NCBI GenBank assembly: GCA_963734295.1
Contig: CAVTGS010000012.1
Coordinates: 987,888 to 1,051,887 of the forward strand
DNA from: JAEUMW01 sp963734295
GTDB lineage: Bacteria > Pseudomonadota > Gammaproteobacteria > Burkholderiales > JAEUMW01
Direction: 5' to 3'
DNA: 64,000 nucleotides
Position 1 is the stretch's first letter; the number at the start of each line of letters is the position of its first letter. Shown here in pieces: positions 54,326-64,000 of this stretch. Both the position numbers and the translations under genes were made by a program. The notes under the pieces are model-generated. The model was given only the letters and a program-made list of their open reading frames with translations, searched no databases and had not been told where the DNA came from.

Positions 54326-56278
54326 CTAGAGAATGAAGTCCACCGCCTTGTAGGCCGAGGCCAGCACGCCGCCATCATCGATCGCGAGCACGAACTCGAA
54401 GGTTGCATCGGCGTCCACGTTCGCATTCACGATGGTCGTCGTGCCGGAGTTGACGAGCGAGACGTGGCCGATGCCCGTGCCGCCGAACACGAACGCCTGA
54501 TTGCCCGCAAGGCCGGTGTTCGCGTCGATCCCCGACAGGTCGATCACGTCGCCGCCCGCTACCCCCGCCCCCTCGAAGGCGATCGCGCCGCCGCCCGCGC
54601 GGATCACGTCCCGCGCCGTGGCAGTGGACTCGCTCACGAAGTTGAAGTCGAAGCGGTCGGCCCCGGTCCCGCCGATGAGCACGTCGGCACCCGCGCCACC
54701 CGCCAGCGTGTCGTTGCCGGCCAGACCGGACAGAGTGTTCGCCCCGCTGTTGCCGGTGATGACATTCGCCAGCGTGTTGCCGGTGCCGCTGAGGGCGGCA
54801 CTGCCGGTCAGCGTCAGGTTCTCGACGTTCGCCGCGAGCGTGTAGGTGATCGACGAGAAGACCGCATCGGTGCCCTGGTTCGTGTACTCGACGACCTGGT
54901 CGCCGGTGTTGTCGACGTAGAAGGTGTCGTTGCCGGTGCCGGTGCCGCCCAGCATCCGGTCGGCACCCGTGCCTCCGTTCAGCGTGTCGTTGCCGTTGCC
55001 GCCCAGGAGCGTGTCGTTGCCACCGAGGCCGTTGAGCGTGTCGTTGCCGTCGAGTCCCGACAGCGTGTTGGCAGCAGTGTTGCCGGTGATGACGTTGGCC
55101 AGCGTGTTGCCGGTGCCGCTGAGAGCAGCAGTGCCAGTCAGAGTGAGGTTCTCGACGTTCGCCGCGAGGGTGTAGTTGATCGACGAGAAGACCGCGTCGG
55201 TGCCCTGGTTGGTGTACTCGACGACCTGGTCGCCGGCGTTGTCGACGTAGAACGTGTCGTTGCCGGTGCCGGTGCCGCCCAGCATCCTGTCCGCACCCAG
55301 CCCGCCATCGAGGATGTCGTTACCCTCGCCGCCGTAGAGGTTGTCGTTGCCGCCGAGCCCCTTGAGGGTGTCGTTGCCGCCCAGCCCCGTGAGCACGATT
55401 ACGTTGCGTCGTTGCCGGTGATGACGTTGTTGAGCGCGTTGCCAGTGCCGTTGAAGCGTAACGCATCCCCAGTAACGGATTTCCCAGATCGTCTTCGCCT
55501 ACTTCGCGAGCGTTTTCCAGATTCAGATTCTCGACGTTCGACGGGAGCGTGTAGGACCCCGTAACGTACTGACCCGTATCCGGATCATAGGGAAAGAACC
55601 CCCAAACGAATACCGAATCCGTCCCCTCGCCATTCGCTTCGACGACTGCGTCTCCCGGGTACGGGCCGGACGGCCCGTATCCCCCGCCGAACACCCAGTA
55701 GGTATCGTTCCCTTCGCCGCCTATTCCGGTGGAAGACCCCCTCGTCTCCATCAGTAGCGTATCGTTGCCGGCGCCCCCGTAGAGCGTGTCGCCGCCGAGG
55801 TCGAACCAATAATCGTAATCATCCCCGATTGTGTCGTTGCCATCCCCGCCGTAGATGACGTCGTCGCCCGTACCCCCAAATGACGTCGTCCCCAGGGCCT
55901 CCGTCGAGCCAGTCGCTGTAACCGGCATAGTCGGGGTGACCATAATCTCCCACGATGGTGTCGTTGCCGTTGCCACCATAGATTCGGTCGTTTCCCTCGT
56001 TTCCGCTGAGGAAGTCGTCGCCTTCGCCACCATCGATCAGGTCATCGCCCCCGGTGTCTTGCTCCAAGCGCGCATCGCCCCCATGGATGCTGTCGTTTCC
56101 CCGCCCCCGTAGAGGACGTCGTCGCCTTCGCCACCATCGACCAAGTCATCGCCCCCGCCCGCGAAAACAGTATCCGCGGCATCGGACGGAAAACTCCCCC
56201 CGGAACCCGTGTGACCGTGCCGGACACGGTTGTCGGAGTGATCGTTTCGTTTGCTGCTGTGCCGGTGAACGTTGCCAT
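54326..56278 (-). pseudogene. RTX calcium-binding protein, copy A (about four frame breaks)
   Basis: It starts MATFTGTAANETITPTTVSG and ends LASAYKAVDFIL, like the intact copy. The C-terminal half (56 to 54 kb) is an unbroken 356-codon frame with GGEGNDILDGG-type nonapeptides and two FYVDNAGDQVVEYTNQGTDA modules. The N-terminal half breaks near 56190 (six Cs where copy C has seven), 56110, 55880 and 55395. These could be homopolymer or repeat-consensus errors, so it may be a real gene of about 650 residues. Confidence 0.7.
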
Positions 56279-56340
56279 TTTTCTCTCCCAGTCAAATTGA
56301 AGCGCTCTCGCGCTACGAGGTCATTGAGGTCGACCGCCCC

Positions 56341-58278
56341 TCAGAGAATGAAGTCCACCGCCTTGTAGGCCGAGGCCAGCACGCCGCCATCATCGATCGC
56401 GAGCACGAACTCGAAGGCGGCATCGGCGTCCACGTTCGCATTCACGATGGTCGTCGTGCCGGAGTTGACGAGCGAGATGTGGCCTATGCCCGGTGCCGCC
56501 GAACACGAACGCCTGGTTGCCCGCAAGGCCGGTGTTCGCGTCGATGCCCGACAGGTCGATCAGGTCGCCACCGGCGACCCCTGCTCCCTCGAAGGCGATC
56601 GCGCCGCCGCCCGCGCGGATCACGTCCCGGGCGCTGGCGGTGGAATCGCTCACGAAGTTGAAGTCGAAGCGGTCGGCTCCGATCCCGCCGACGAGCACAT
56701 CGGCCCCCGCGCCACCCGCCAGCGTGTCGTTGCCGGCCAGACCGGACAGAGTGTTCGCCCCGCTGTTGCCGGTGATGACATTCGCCAGCGTGTTGCCGGT
56801 GCCGCTGACTGCACTGCCAGTCAGCGTGAGGTTCTCGACGTTCGCCGCGAGCGTGTAGGTGATCGAAGAGAAGACTGCATCGGTGCCCTGGTTCGTATAC
56901 TCGACGACCTGGTCGCCGGTGTTGTCGACGTAGAAGGTGTCGTTGCCGGTGCCGGTGCCGCCCAGCATCCGGTCGGCACCCGTGCCTCCGTTCAGCGTGT
57001 CGTTGCCGTTGCCGCCCAGGAGCGTGTCGTTGCCACCGAGGCCGTTGAGCGTGTCGTTGCCGTCGAGTCCCGACAGCGTGTTGGCAGCAGTGTTGCCGGT
57101 GATGACATTGGCCAGCGTGTTGCCGGTGCCGTTGAGAGCAGCAGTGCCGGTCAGAGTGAGGTTCTCGACGTTCGCCGCGAGCGTGTAGTTGATCGACGAG
57201 AAGACCGCATCGGTGCCCTGGTTGGTGTACTCGACGACCTGGTCGGCCGCGTTGTCGACGTAGAACGTGTCGTTGCCGGTGCCGGTGCCGCCCAGCATCC
57301 TGTCCGCACCGGTGCCGCCATCGAGGATGTCGTTGCCGTCGCCGCCGTAGAGGGTGTCGTTGCCGGCAAGCCCCTTGAGGGTGTCGTTGCCGGCGAGACC
57401 GGAGAAACATTGACTTCACGGTTGGGCCTCCCCGTGTGCCGGTAATGACGTTGTCGAGTTCGTTGCCCGTGCCGTTGAGGCGCAACGAATCTGTCAGGTA
57501 CGAATTGTCCGGATCATCCGCTCTTCGAAGGCTAAGTTTTCGACGTTTGCAGGCAACGTGTAGGTGGTCTATTGTCGACACCGGACCGTGTCGGATGCCT
57601 TGGTTAGCGATACTCGACCACTTCGTCATCGGCGAAACTGACCCCGAAAACGTCGTATCCCCGTCGCCCCCTGACCATCCGTTCGTTCGAGGAAAAACCG
57701 CTGGACGTCGTCAGACAGTAGCGTATCGTTGCCCGCGCCACCGTAGAAGACTTGGCTGTCACCTGCCGTAGCGTCGAACGGCAATAATAGTAATCATCCC
57801 CGATTGTGTCGTTGCCATCCCCGCCGTAGATGACGTCGTCAGCACCGATACCCCCAAATGACGTGTCGTCCGCCAGAGCCCGTCGAGCCAGTCGACTGTG
57901 ACCGGCATAGTCGGAGTAGCCATAATTCGTCTCCACTCGATCCGTGTCGCTCGCCGTTGCCACCATAGAGTTCTGGTCGTTTCGCTCGTCTCCGCTGTAG
58001 GTAAGTCGTCGCCTTCGCCACCATCGATCAGGCCATCGCCCCCGGCGATCTTGCTCCAAGTCGCCGACGTTGTCGACATGGATAGCTAGTCGTTCCCCGC
58101 CGCGTCCGTATGAGGGTGTCGTCACCTCCGCCGCCATCGACCGAGTCATCGCCCGCGCCCGCGAAAACGGTATCGGCGCATCGGACGGGAAACTCCCCGC
58201 CGGAACCCTCGTAACCGTCGCGGACACGGTTGTCGGGGTGATCGTTTCGTTTGCTGCTGTACCAGTGAAGGTTGCCAT
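56341..58278 (-). pseudogene. RTX calcium-binding protein, copy B (decayed)
   Basis: Same start and end as the other copies. The C-terminal half (57298-56390) is nearly the same as in copy A, with one extra G near 56490. The N-terminal half is heavily altered: many small insertions, deletions and substitutions, and loss of recognisable nonapeptides between 57400 and 58190. The contrast between halves suggests that the 3' part was recently homogenised with copy A while the 5' part decayed, or that repeat assembly is poor here. Confidence 0.65.
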
Positions 58279-58340
58279 TTTTCTCTCCCAGTCAAATTGA
58301 AGCGCTCTCGCGTTACGAGGTCATTGAGATCTACCGCCCC

Positions 58341-60254
58341 TCACAGAATGAAATCCCCCGCCTTGTAGGCCGAGGCGAGCACGCCGCCATCGTCGATCGC
58401 GAGCACGAACTCGAAGGCGGCATCGGCGTCCACGTTCGCATTCACGATGGTCGTCGTGCCGGAGTTGACGAGCGAGACGTGGCCGGCAGTGGTGCCGCCA
58501 AACACGAACGCCTGATTGCCCGCCAGACTGGTGTTCGCATCGATGCCGGAGAGGTCGATCACATCGCCGCCTGCCACTCCGGCTCCTTCGAAGGCCAACG
58601 TGGTTCCGCCGCCCGCCCGGATCGCGTCCCGCGCCGTGGCGGTGGAGTCACTCACCAGGTTGAAGTCAAAGCGGTCGGGCCCGGTCCCGCCGATGAGCAC
58701 GTCGGCGTTCGCCCCGCCCGTGAGCGTGTCGGCGCCGGCCAGGCCGGAGAGCACGTTCTTCCCGCCATTGCCGGTGATGACGTTCGCCAGCGTGTTGCCG
58801 GTGCCGTTCAGCGCGGCGTTACCAGTCACGGTGAGGTTCTCGACGTTCGATGCCAGGGTGTAGCTGATGGATGAGAACACCGTATCGGTGCCCTGGTTCG
58901 TGTACTCGACGACCTGGTCGCCGGCGTTGTCGACGTAGAAGGTGTCGTTACCGGTGCCAATGCCGCCCAGCATCCTGTCGGCACCCGCGCCTCCGTTCAG
59001 CGTGTCGTTGCCGTTGCCGCCCAGGAGCGTGTCGTTGCCACCGAGGCTGTTGAGCGTGTCGTTGCCGTCGAGTCCCGACAGCGTGTTGGCAGCACTGTTG
59101 CCGGTGATGACATTGGCCAGCGTGTTGCCGGTGCCGCTCAGAGCAGCAGTGCCAGTCAGACTGAGGTTCTCGACGTTCGCCGCGAGGGTGTAGTTGATCG
59201 ACGAGAAGACCGCATCGGTGCCCTGGTTCGTGTACTCGACGACCTGGTCGCCGGCATTGTCGACGTAGAAGGTGTCGTTGCCGGTGCCGGTGCCGCCCAG
59301 CATCCGGTCGGCGCCCATGCCGCCATCGAGGATGTCGTTGCCTTCGCCGCCGTAGAGCCTGTCGTTGCCTTCCAAGCCCTTCAGTGTGTCGTTGCCGCCG
59401 AGCCCCGTGAGCACGTTGACCTCTTCGTTGCCGGTAATGACGTTCGACAGATCGTTGCCGGTGCCGTTGAAGGGAATCGCATCTCCCAGAACGGGGGGGC
59501 TGAAGGGTGCGCGAGCGCTTTCCAAATTCAGATTCTCGACGTTGGACGGGAGCGTATAGGACCCCGTACCGTACTGGTTCGTACTCGGATCATAAGGAGC
59601 GAAACCCCATCCCCAAACGAATACCGAATCCGTCCCCTCGCCAGTCGCCTCAATGACCGCGTCCCCCGCGCTGAACACCCAATAGGTATCGTTGCCTGGG
59701 CCGCCGCTTCCGGAGGAAGGCCCCGCCTCATCCATCCGCAGCGTATCGTTGCCGCCTTCCCCATAGAGCGTGTTGCCGCCGATCGGGAACTGATACCAGA
59801 AAGAATCCCCGATCGTGTCGTTGCCATCCCCGCCGTAGATGACGTCGCCGCCCAACCCCGCAATGACATCGTCCCCGGCGCCTCCGTAGAGCCGGTCGGC
59901 GTAACCGAAAAAATCCGTGACGTCTCCATAAATGCTGTCGTTGCCGTCGCCCCCATAGATTGTGTCGTTTCCCCCCTCCCCCAAGAGGTAGTCGTTGCCT
60001 CCGCCCCCATCGATCAGGTCATCGCCCCCGTCGTTGTCGAAGAAGCTCTGGCCCCCAGCGATTTCGTCGTTTCCTTCCCCCCCGTTGAGGGTGTCGTTGC
60101 CTAAGCCACCATAGACCAGGTCATCGCCCCCGCCCGCGAAAACAGTATCCGCGGCATCGGACGGGAAACTCCCCCCCGGAACCCGTGTGACCGTGCCGGA
60201 CACGGTTGTCGGGGTGATCGTTTCGTTTGCTGCTGTGCCAGTGAACGTTGCCAT
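58341..60254 (-). CDS. RTX-type calcium-binding protein, intact copy C
   Basis: This is the only complete member, 637 residues. It contains many GGxGxDxUx nonapeptides (GGEGNDEIAGG, GGDGNDSIYG, GGAGDDVIAG, GGNGNDTLNGG) that bind calcium as beta-rolls, and two longer modules FYVDNAGDQVVEYTNQGTDA...TLAANVENL. There is no N-terminal signal peptide. The C-terminus ends in FEFVLAIDDG...DFIL: Asp followed by hydrophobic residues, as in type I secretion substrates of the protease/lipase class. It should fold outside the cell on meeting calcium. No exporter genes are in the window. No catalytic domain is seen. Confidence 0.88.
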   Translation of the reverse strand: MATFTGTAANETITPTTVSGTVTRVPGGSFPSDAADTVFAGGGDDLVYGGLGNDTLNGGEGNDEIAGGQSFFDNDGGDDLIDGGGGNDYLLGEGGNDTIYGGDGNDSIYGDVTDFFGYADRLYGGAGDDVIAGLGGDVIYGGDGNDTIGDSFWYQFPIGGNTLYGEGGNDTLRMDEAGPSSGSGGPGNDTYWVFSAGDAVIEATGEGTDSVFVWGWGFAPYDPSTNQYGTGSYTLPSNVENLNLESARAPFSPPVLGDAIPFNGTGNDLSNVITGNEEVNVLTGLGGNDTLKGLEGNDRLYGGEGNDILDGGMGADRMLGGTGTGNDTFYVDNAGDQVVEYTNQGTDAVFSSINYTLAANVENLSLTGTAALSGTGNTLANVITGNSAANTLSGLDGNDTLNSLGGNDTLLGGNGNDTLNGGAGADRMLGGIGTGNDTFYVDNAGDQVVEYTNQGTDTVFSSISYTLASNVENLTVTGNAALNGTGNTLANVITGNGGKNVLSGLAGADTLTGGANADVLIGGTGPDRFDFNLVSDSTATARDAIRAGGGTTLAFEGAGVAGGDVIDLSGIDANTSLAGNQAFVFGGTTAGHVSLVNSGTTTIVNANVDADAAFEFVLAIDDGGVLASAYKAGDFIL

Positions 60255-60316
60255 TTTTCTCTCCCAGTCAAATTGAAGCGCTCTCGCGCTCCGTGGTCAT
60301 TGAGGTCCACCGCCCC

Positions 60317-62472
60317 TCAGAGAATGAAGTCCACCGCCTTGTAGGCCGAGGCCAGCAGGCCGCCATCCTCGATCGCGAGCACGAACTCGAAGGTTGCATC
60401 CGCGTCCACGTTGGCGTTCAGGATGGTCGTCGTGCCGGAGTTGACGAGCGAGAGGTGGCCGGCAGTGGTGCCGCCGAACACGAACGGCTGATTGCCCGCA
60501 AGGCCGGCGTTCGCGTCGATACCCGACAGGTCGATCAGGTCGCCACCGGCAACCCCCGCCCCCTCGAAGGCCACTGCCCCGCCGCCCGCACGGATCATGT
60601 CCCGGGCACTGGCGGTGGACTCGCTCACGAAGTTGAAGTCGAAGCGGTCCGCTCCAATCCCGCCGATGAGTACGTCAGCACCCGTGCCGCCCACCAGCGT
60701 GTCGTTGCCGGCCAGCCCGGACAGAGTGTTCGCCCCACCGTTGCCGGTGATGACATTCGCCAGCGTGTTGCCGGTGCCGGTGAGTGCCGTCGTACCGGTC
60801 AAGGTAAGGTTCTCGACGTTCAATGCCAGGGTGTAGCTGATCGAGGAGAGCACGGTGTCGGTGCCCTGGTTGGTGTACTCGACCACCTGGTCGCCGGCGT
60901 TGTCGACGTAGAAGGTGTCGTTGCCGGTGCCGGTGCCGCCCAGCATCCGGTCGGCACCCGTGCCTCCGTTCAGCGTGTCGTTGCCGTTGCCGCCCAAGAG
61001 CGTGTCGTTGCCACCGAGGCCGTTGAGCGTGTCGTTGCCGTCGAGGCCGGACAGCGTGGGCAGTCAACGTGAGGTTCTCGACGTTCGCCGCGAGGGTGTA
61101 GTTGATCGACGAGAAGACCGCATCGGTGCCCTGGTTGGTGTACTCGACGACCTGGTCGCCGGTGTTGTCGACGTAGAACGTGTCGTTGCCGGTGCCGGTG
61201 CCGCCCAGCATCCGGTCGGCACCCGTGCCGCCGTTCAGCGCGTCGTTGCCGTTGCCGCCCAGGAGCGTGTCGTTACCACCAAGGCCGTTGAGCGTGTCGT
61301 TGCCGTCGAGTCCCGACAGCGTGTTGGCAGCAGTGTTGCCGGTGATGACATTGCCCAGCGTGTTGCCGGTGCCGCTCAGAGCAGCAGTGCCAGTCAGAGT
61401 GAGGTTCTCGACGTTCGCCGCGAGCGTGTAGGTGATCGACGAGAACACCGCATCGGTGCCCTGGTTCGTGTACTCGACGACCTGGTCGCCCGTGTTGTCG
61501 ACGTAGAACGTGTCGTTTCCGGCGCCGGTGCCGCCCAGCATCCTGTCGGCACCAGGCGCCGCCGTCGAGGATGTCGTTGCCCTCGCCGCCGTAGAGGGTG
61601 TCGTTGCCGCCCAGGCCCCTGAGGGTGTCGTTGCCGGCGAGGCCCGTGAGAACGTTCGACTTCTCGGCACTGGCTCGTAGTACCGGTGATGACGTTGTTG
61701 AGTGCGTTGCCGGTGGCGTTGAAGCGCATTGGCCAGTCCGGATGCCGTAAAGTAGTAGCGAGCGCCCTCCACGACTCAGATTCTCGACATTTGACGGCAG
61801 GGTGTACGATCCGTGACGACACCAGTGTCGGTCCCTCGAGGGTCGACCATCGTCCAAGGTACATAAACGTCGTATCCCGTCACCAGCATCGCACTCGCGT
61901 CCGAGTTCGCGCCTCGAACTGATCTTGCTTCGATGACTGTTAAGCCGTTTGGGACGGAAGTCGTCCGCCCCACGTATGCGCTCGTTCCCCACACCGCCTC
62001 TTCCGGAGCGTCGCATGACTGCATCCTATGTCGAGACAGCAGATCGTTTCCGCTTCTTCCCCATACAGCGTGTCGTTGCCATAGCGCATAGAGACTTCGA
62101 CATTCGTCCGTGTAGTTATCGACGCGGCACTTCGTCGATGCCTTGACCAGCGACCTCGTCACCTTGTCGCCGACGTTGTCGACGTAGTACGATCGTCGCC
62201 GCAACCTCCAATGACGTGTCCGCACCGCCCCGCCGTCGAGCGAGTCGTTGTAGTCGCGCTCAAGCCATAATCTCCATACATGTGTCGTTACCGTCGCCGC
62301 CATAGATCGTGTCGTTGCCCTCCCCGCCGTACAGGATGTCGTTGCCGCCCATTCCGTAAAGAGTATCCGGGCCATCAGCGGGGAAGCTCCCCGCCGGAAC
62401 CCTCGTAACCGTCGCGGACACGGTTGTCGGGGTGATCGCTTCGTTTGCTGCCGTGCCGATAAACGTTGCCGT
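60317..62472 (-). pseudogene. RTX calcium-binding protein, copy D (start codon lost, extra module)
   Basis: This is the furthest-upstream copy in the direction of transcription. Its first codon is ACG where the others have ATG (62472-62470). The N-terminal third is scrambled by many small changes. It has three FYVDN...NQGTDA modules instead of two, with a roughly 70-base deletion near 61060 between the second and third. The last 226 codons (60997-60317) are open and end DFIL. Its upstream flank differs from the spacers between the other copies, consistent with being the array's boundary. Confidence 0.7.
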
Positions 62473-62759
62473 TTTTCTCTCCTGTTCAGATACAAGCGTT
62501 CTTGCGCTCACGCTGATTCTCGAAAATTCGTTCGAGCCGCATGGGCGTCAGCGATTCTTCTCATCGCGAATGGGGACGCGGAAAATAAAGATGCTCCGGA
62601 TTGCTGCGCCATGCCTCGACGCTGATGTTCGTGCTGCAGGCGCGGCTTTCTGGCTCCCTTTGCTTTAATTATAGGATGTCAATGACTAAATTCAATGACG
62701 CATTCTTGTCGGGTTTTCTCTTGTGTGGCAACGCGAGCTCCGTTGACCCGAGCCCAGCA

Positions 62760-63809
62760 ATGGCCGCGACCATGACCACCGCCCCACGACGGTTCAGTCT
62801 TGCCCTGGCGGGGGGGCGGCTCAGGTTCCTCCTCTGGGCTGCTGCCTTGCTGCCGACGGTCGTGTCGGCAACCGACCTTCGGCTCGCCCTACCCATCGCG
62901 TGCAGTCCTGACGATCCCTGCTCGATCCAGAACTACATGGACCTCGATAGCGGACCGGGGCTGAAGGATTTCGGCTGCGGCGTCCTCACCTACGACGGCC
63001 ATCGCGGCACCGATTTCCAGGTGCGGGACTTGGCGCGCATGAAGGCCGGCGTGCCCGTCCTCGCCGCTGCGCCGGGGGTCGTCCGGGCTGCCCGCGATGA
63101 GATGCCTGATACGGGCAAGAGCGGCTACGAGGCCGCGCGAGAAACCGAGCGCGCACTCGGCAATGCCGTCGCCATCGACCATGGCGCCGGCTGGTCGACC
63201 TTCTACGGACACCTGCGCCAAGGCAGTGTGAAGGTGCGTCCGGGAGACCGCGTCGAGAAGGGACAGAAGCTGGGAGACGTTGGGCTCTCCGGCAATACGG
63301 AGTTTCCCCACCTGCATTTGGAGGTGCGAAAGGAGGGGGTCGTGATCGATCCTTTCACTGGTGCTGGCCCCGGATCGAGCTGCGGCGACACCTCGCGCTC
63401 GCTGTGGGACACGGCCGCGCGCGACCGACTGCCCTACACCTCGACCGGAGTGATCTGCTCGGGATGGTCGGCCGAGCCGCCCGACCGCGCCGCCGTGCTG
63501 GAAGACTGCGACCGCGCGGCTGGATTGACCGTGTCATCCCGGGCCATGATCGCGTGGATCGAGCTCTTCGGCGTGCGAAAGGGCGACACCTTCCGGGCGA
63601 CGCTGTCAGGGCCCGACGGCACCACGCTGGCGGAGACTACGGCCGTGCTGGAGAAGGACCGCGCTCGCGAATTCCGCTATGTCGGGAAGAAGCGCCCGGT
63701 GGCGGGTTGGCCGCCGGGGACCTACCGCGCCCGGGTCACGCTCGATCGCACCACCGACGGCGCCCGGCGGACGGTGATCGACTCCGAGCACGAGGTCGTC
63801 ATCCGGTAG
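62760..63809 (+). CDS. Secreted M23-family metallopeptidase
   Basis: This is a 349-residue LytM-type peptidase with a signal-like N-terminus (RLRFLLWAAALLPTVVSA). The zinc ligands are in YDGHRGTDFQV (HxxxD) and FPHLHLEVRKEG (HxH), with AIDHGAGWSTFYGHL between them, so the active site is complete. A C-terminal domain of about 120 residues (RAMIAWIELFGVRKGDTF onward) looks like a beta-sandwich. It probably cleaves peptidoglycan cross-bridges. In-frame ATGs at 62676 and 62682 (behind AGGA) are alternatives to 62760. Confidence 0.87.
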   Translation: MAATMTTAPRRFSLALAGGRLRFLLWAAALLPTVVSATDLRLALPIACSPDDPCSIQNYMDLDSGPGLKDFGCGVLTYDGHRGTDFQVRDLARMKAGVPVLAAAPGVVRAARDEMPDTGKSGYEAARETERALGNAVAIDHGAGWSTFYGHLRQGSVKVRPGDRVEKGQKLGDVGLSGNTEFPHLHLEVRKEGVVIDPFTGAGPGSSCGDTSRSLWDTAARDRLPYTSTGVICSGWSAEPPDRAAVLEDCDRAAGLTVSSRAMIAWIELFGVRKGDTFRATLSGPDGTTLAETTAVLEKDRAREFRYVGKKRPVAGWPPGTYRARVTLDRTTDGARRTVIDSEHEVVIR

Positions 63810-63889
63810 CCCGAAGGGGCCGGCCAACCGCGATCTCCGCGACGGGCGCGTCGGGTGAAAGGGACACGGCGACTTTATTCTCGCTTTAC

Positions 63890-63901
63890 TGATCTAGATC
63901 A
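63890..63901. promoter_or_regulatory. FNR/CRP-type palindrome
   Basis: TGATCTAGATCA is a perfect palindrome matching the core of the FNR box (TTGAT-N4-ATCAA). About 40 bases further an AGGAGA precedes a GTG (63941) whose frame is open to the window edge. The site could therefore control a gene that starts here in response to oxygen or nitric oxide. The gene itself cannot be identified. Confidence 0.45.
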
Positions 63902-64000
63902 TTGACCGTGGGGAAAATAGGCCGCACATTGCAGGAGACGGTGACGCCCAACGCAACGGTGGCGTTCGCCGACAAAAATGCTCAAGTTCATCGCCCAATT

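Larger units (their letters stand above)
54326..62472 (-). repeat. Tandem array of four RTX-type genes with identical-length spacers
   Basis: Four copies of a roughly 2-kb unit lie head to tail. Between copies are three 62-base spacers (56279-56340, 58279-58340, 60255-60316), almost identical in sequence; each holds TCTCTCCCAGTCAAATTGAA followed by a short G+C-rich stretch. The first 38 codons and last 100 codons are the most conserved. This is direct evidence of tandem duplication and probably gene conversion. Confidence 0.9.

Noticed and set aside
54104..57445. Long plus-strand valine-rich frames across the RTX genes
   Set aside because: They are the reverse complement of the Asn/Thr/Gly repeats; only the minus strand gives calcium-binding nonapeptides.
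63941..64000. Partial frame from a GTG after AGGAGA at the window edge
   Set aside because: Only 20 codons are visible with no recognisable motif; kept as a note under the FNR-type site.

Overview
The window is high-GC DNA from a Gram-negative proteobacterium, most likely a betaproteobacterium. The run ExbB-ExbD-lpxK-Trm112-like-kdsB-adk, the DUF2868/DUF3482 pair, the DUF2760/double-Hsp70 block, and the Tat, lipoprotein and lipid A genes all fit that group. The genes are mostly chromosomal housekeeping, with accessory material at about 1-2.5 kb, 19-28 kb and 52-62.5 kb. I saw no tRNA, rRNA, CRISPR array, insertion sequence or prophage.

Layout. 0-4.4 kb: the end of htpX, a small membrane protein, a DUF4114 relic, a brnTA toxin-antitoxin pair with a clear promoter/operator, an RRM protein and the DEAD-box helicase rhlE. 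4.7-12.1 kb: a DUF2780 lipoprotein, a GT1 glycosyltransferase, and a DUF2760-Hsp70-Hsp70(DUF3731) chaperone block. 12.1-19.1 kb: an ion channel, two cold-shock genes sharing a 5' leader element, a Tat-exported PhoX phosphatase, a histidine phosphatase, OsmC, a CBS protein and an EamA transporter. 19.1-28 kb: two L,D-transpeptidases, a secreted protein, a Uma2 nuclease-like gene, DUF1223 and a GGDEF-EAL protein. 28-30.6 kb: a tightly overlapped xseA-nuclease-secreted protein operon. 31-41 kb: ExbB/ExbD, lpxK, the Trm112-like gene, kdsB, adk, a PPi-type phosphofructokinase, a proton-pumping pyrophosphatase fused to an OmpA-like domain, a GlcG-like protein, class I aldolase and a gamma carbonic anhydrase. 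41-52.4 kb: radC, coaBC-dut, a GNAT acetyltransferase, cbiX, DUF2868/DUF3482, xdhC with a NifU-like scaffold, DUF192, DUF3300 and DUF2950. 52.5-62.5 kb: a tandem family of RTX-type calcium-binding proteins (one intact, three broken, one miniature relic) with a sulfatase between the relic and the main array. 62.7-64 kb: an M23 peptidase and an FNR-type palindrome.

How genes work together. The PPi-phosphofructokinase, membrane pyrophosphatase and aldolase suggest a pyrophosphate-linked, reversible upper glycolysis. The lipid A/KDO genes and the ExbB/ExbD pair form an envelope block. The RTX family looks like type I secretion substrates whose exporter lies outside the window.

Caution. At least twelve otherwise intact reading frames, including the essential adk, are each restored by removing single bases. 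The excess of +1 insertions suggests consensus errors, so most genes marked as frameshifted here are probably functional in the organism. The RTX copies are the exception, where real decay is likely mixed with assembly error.
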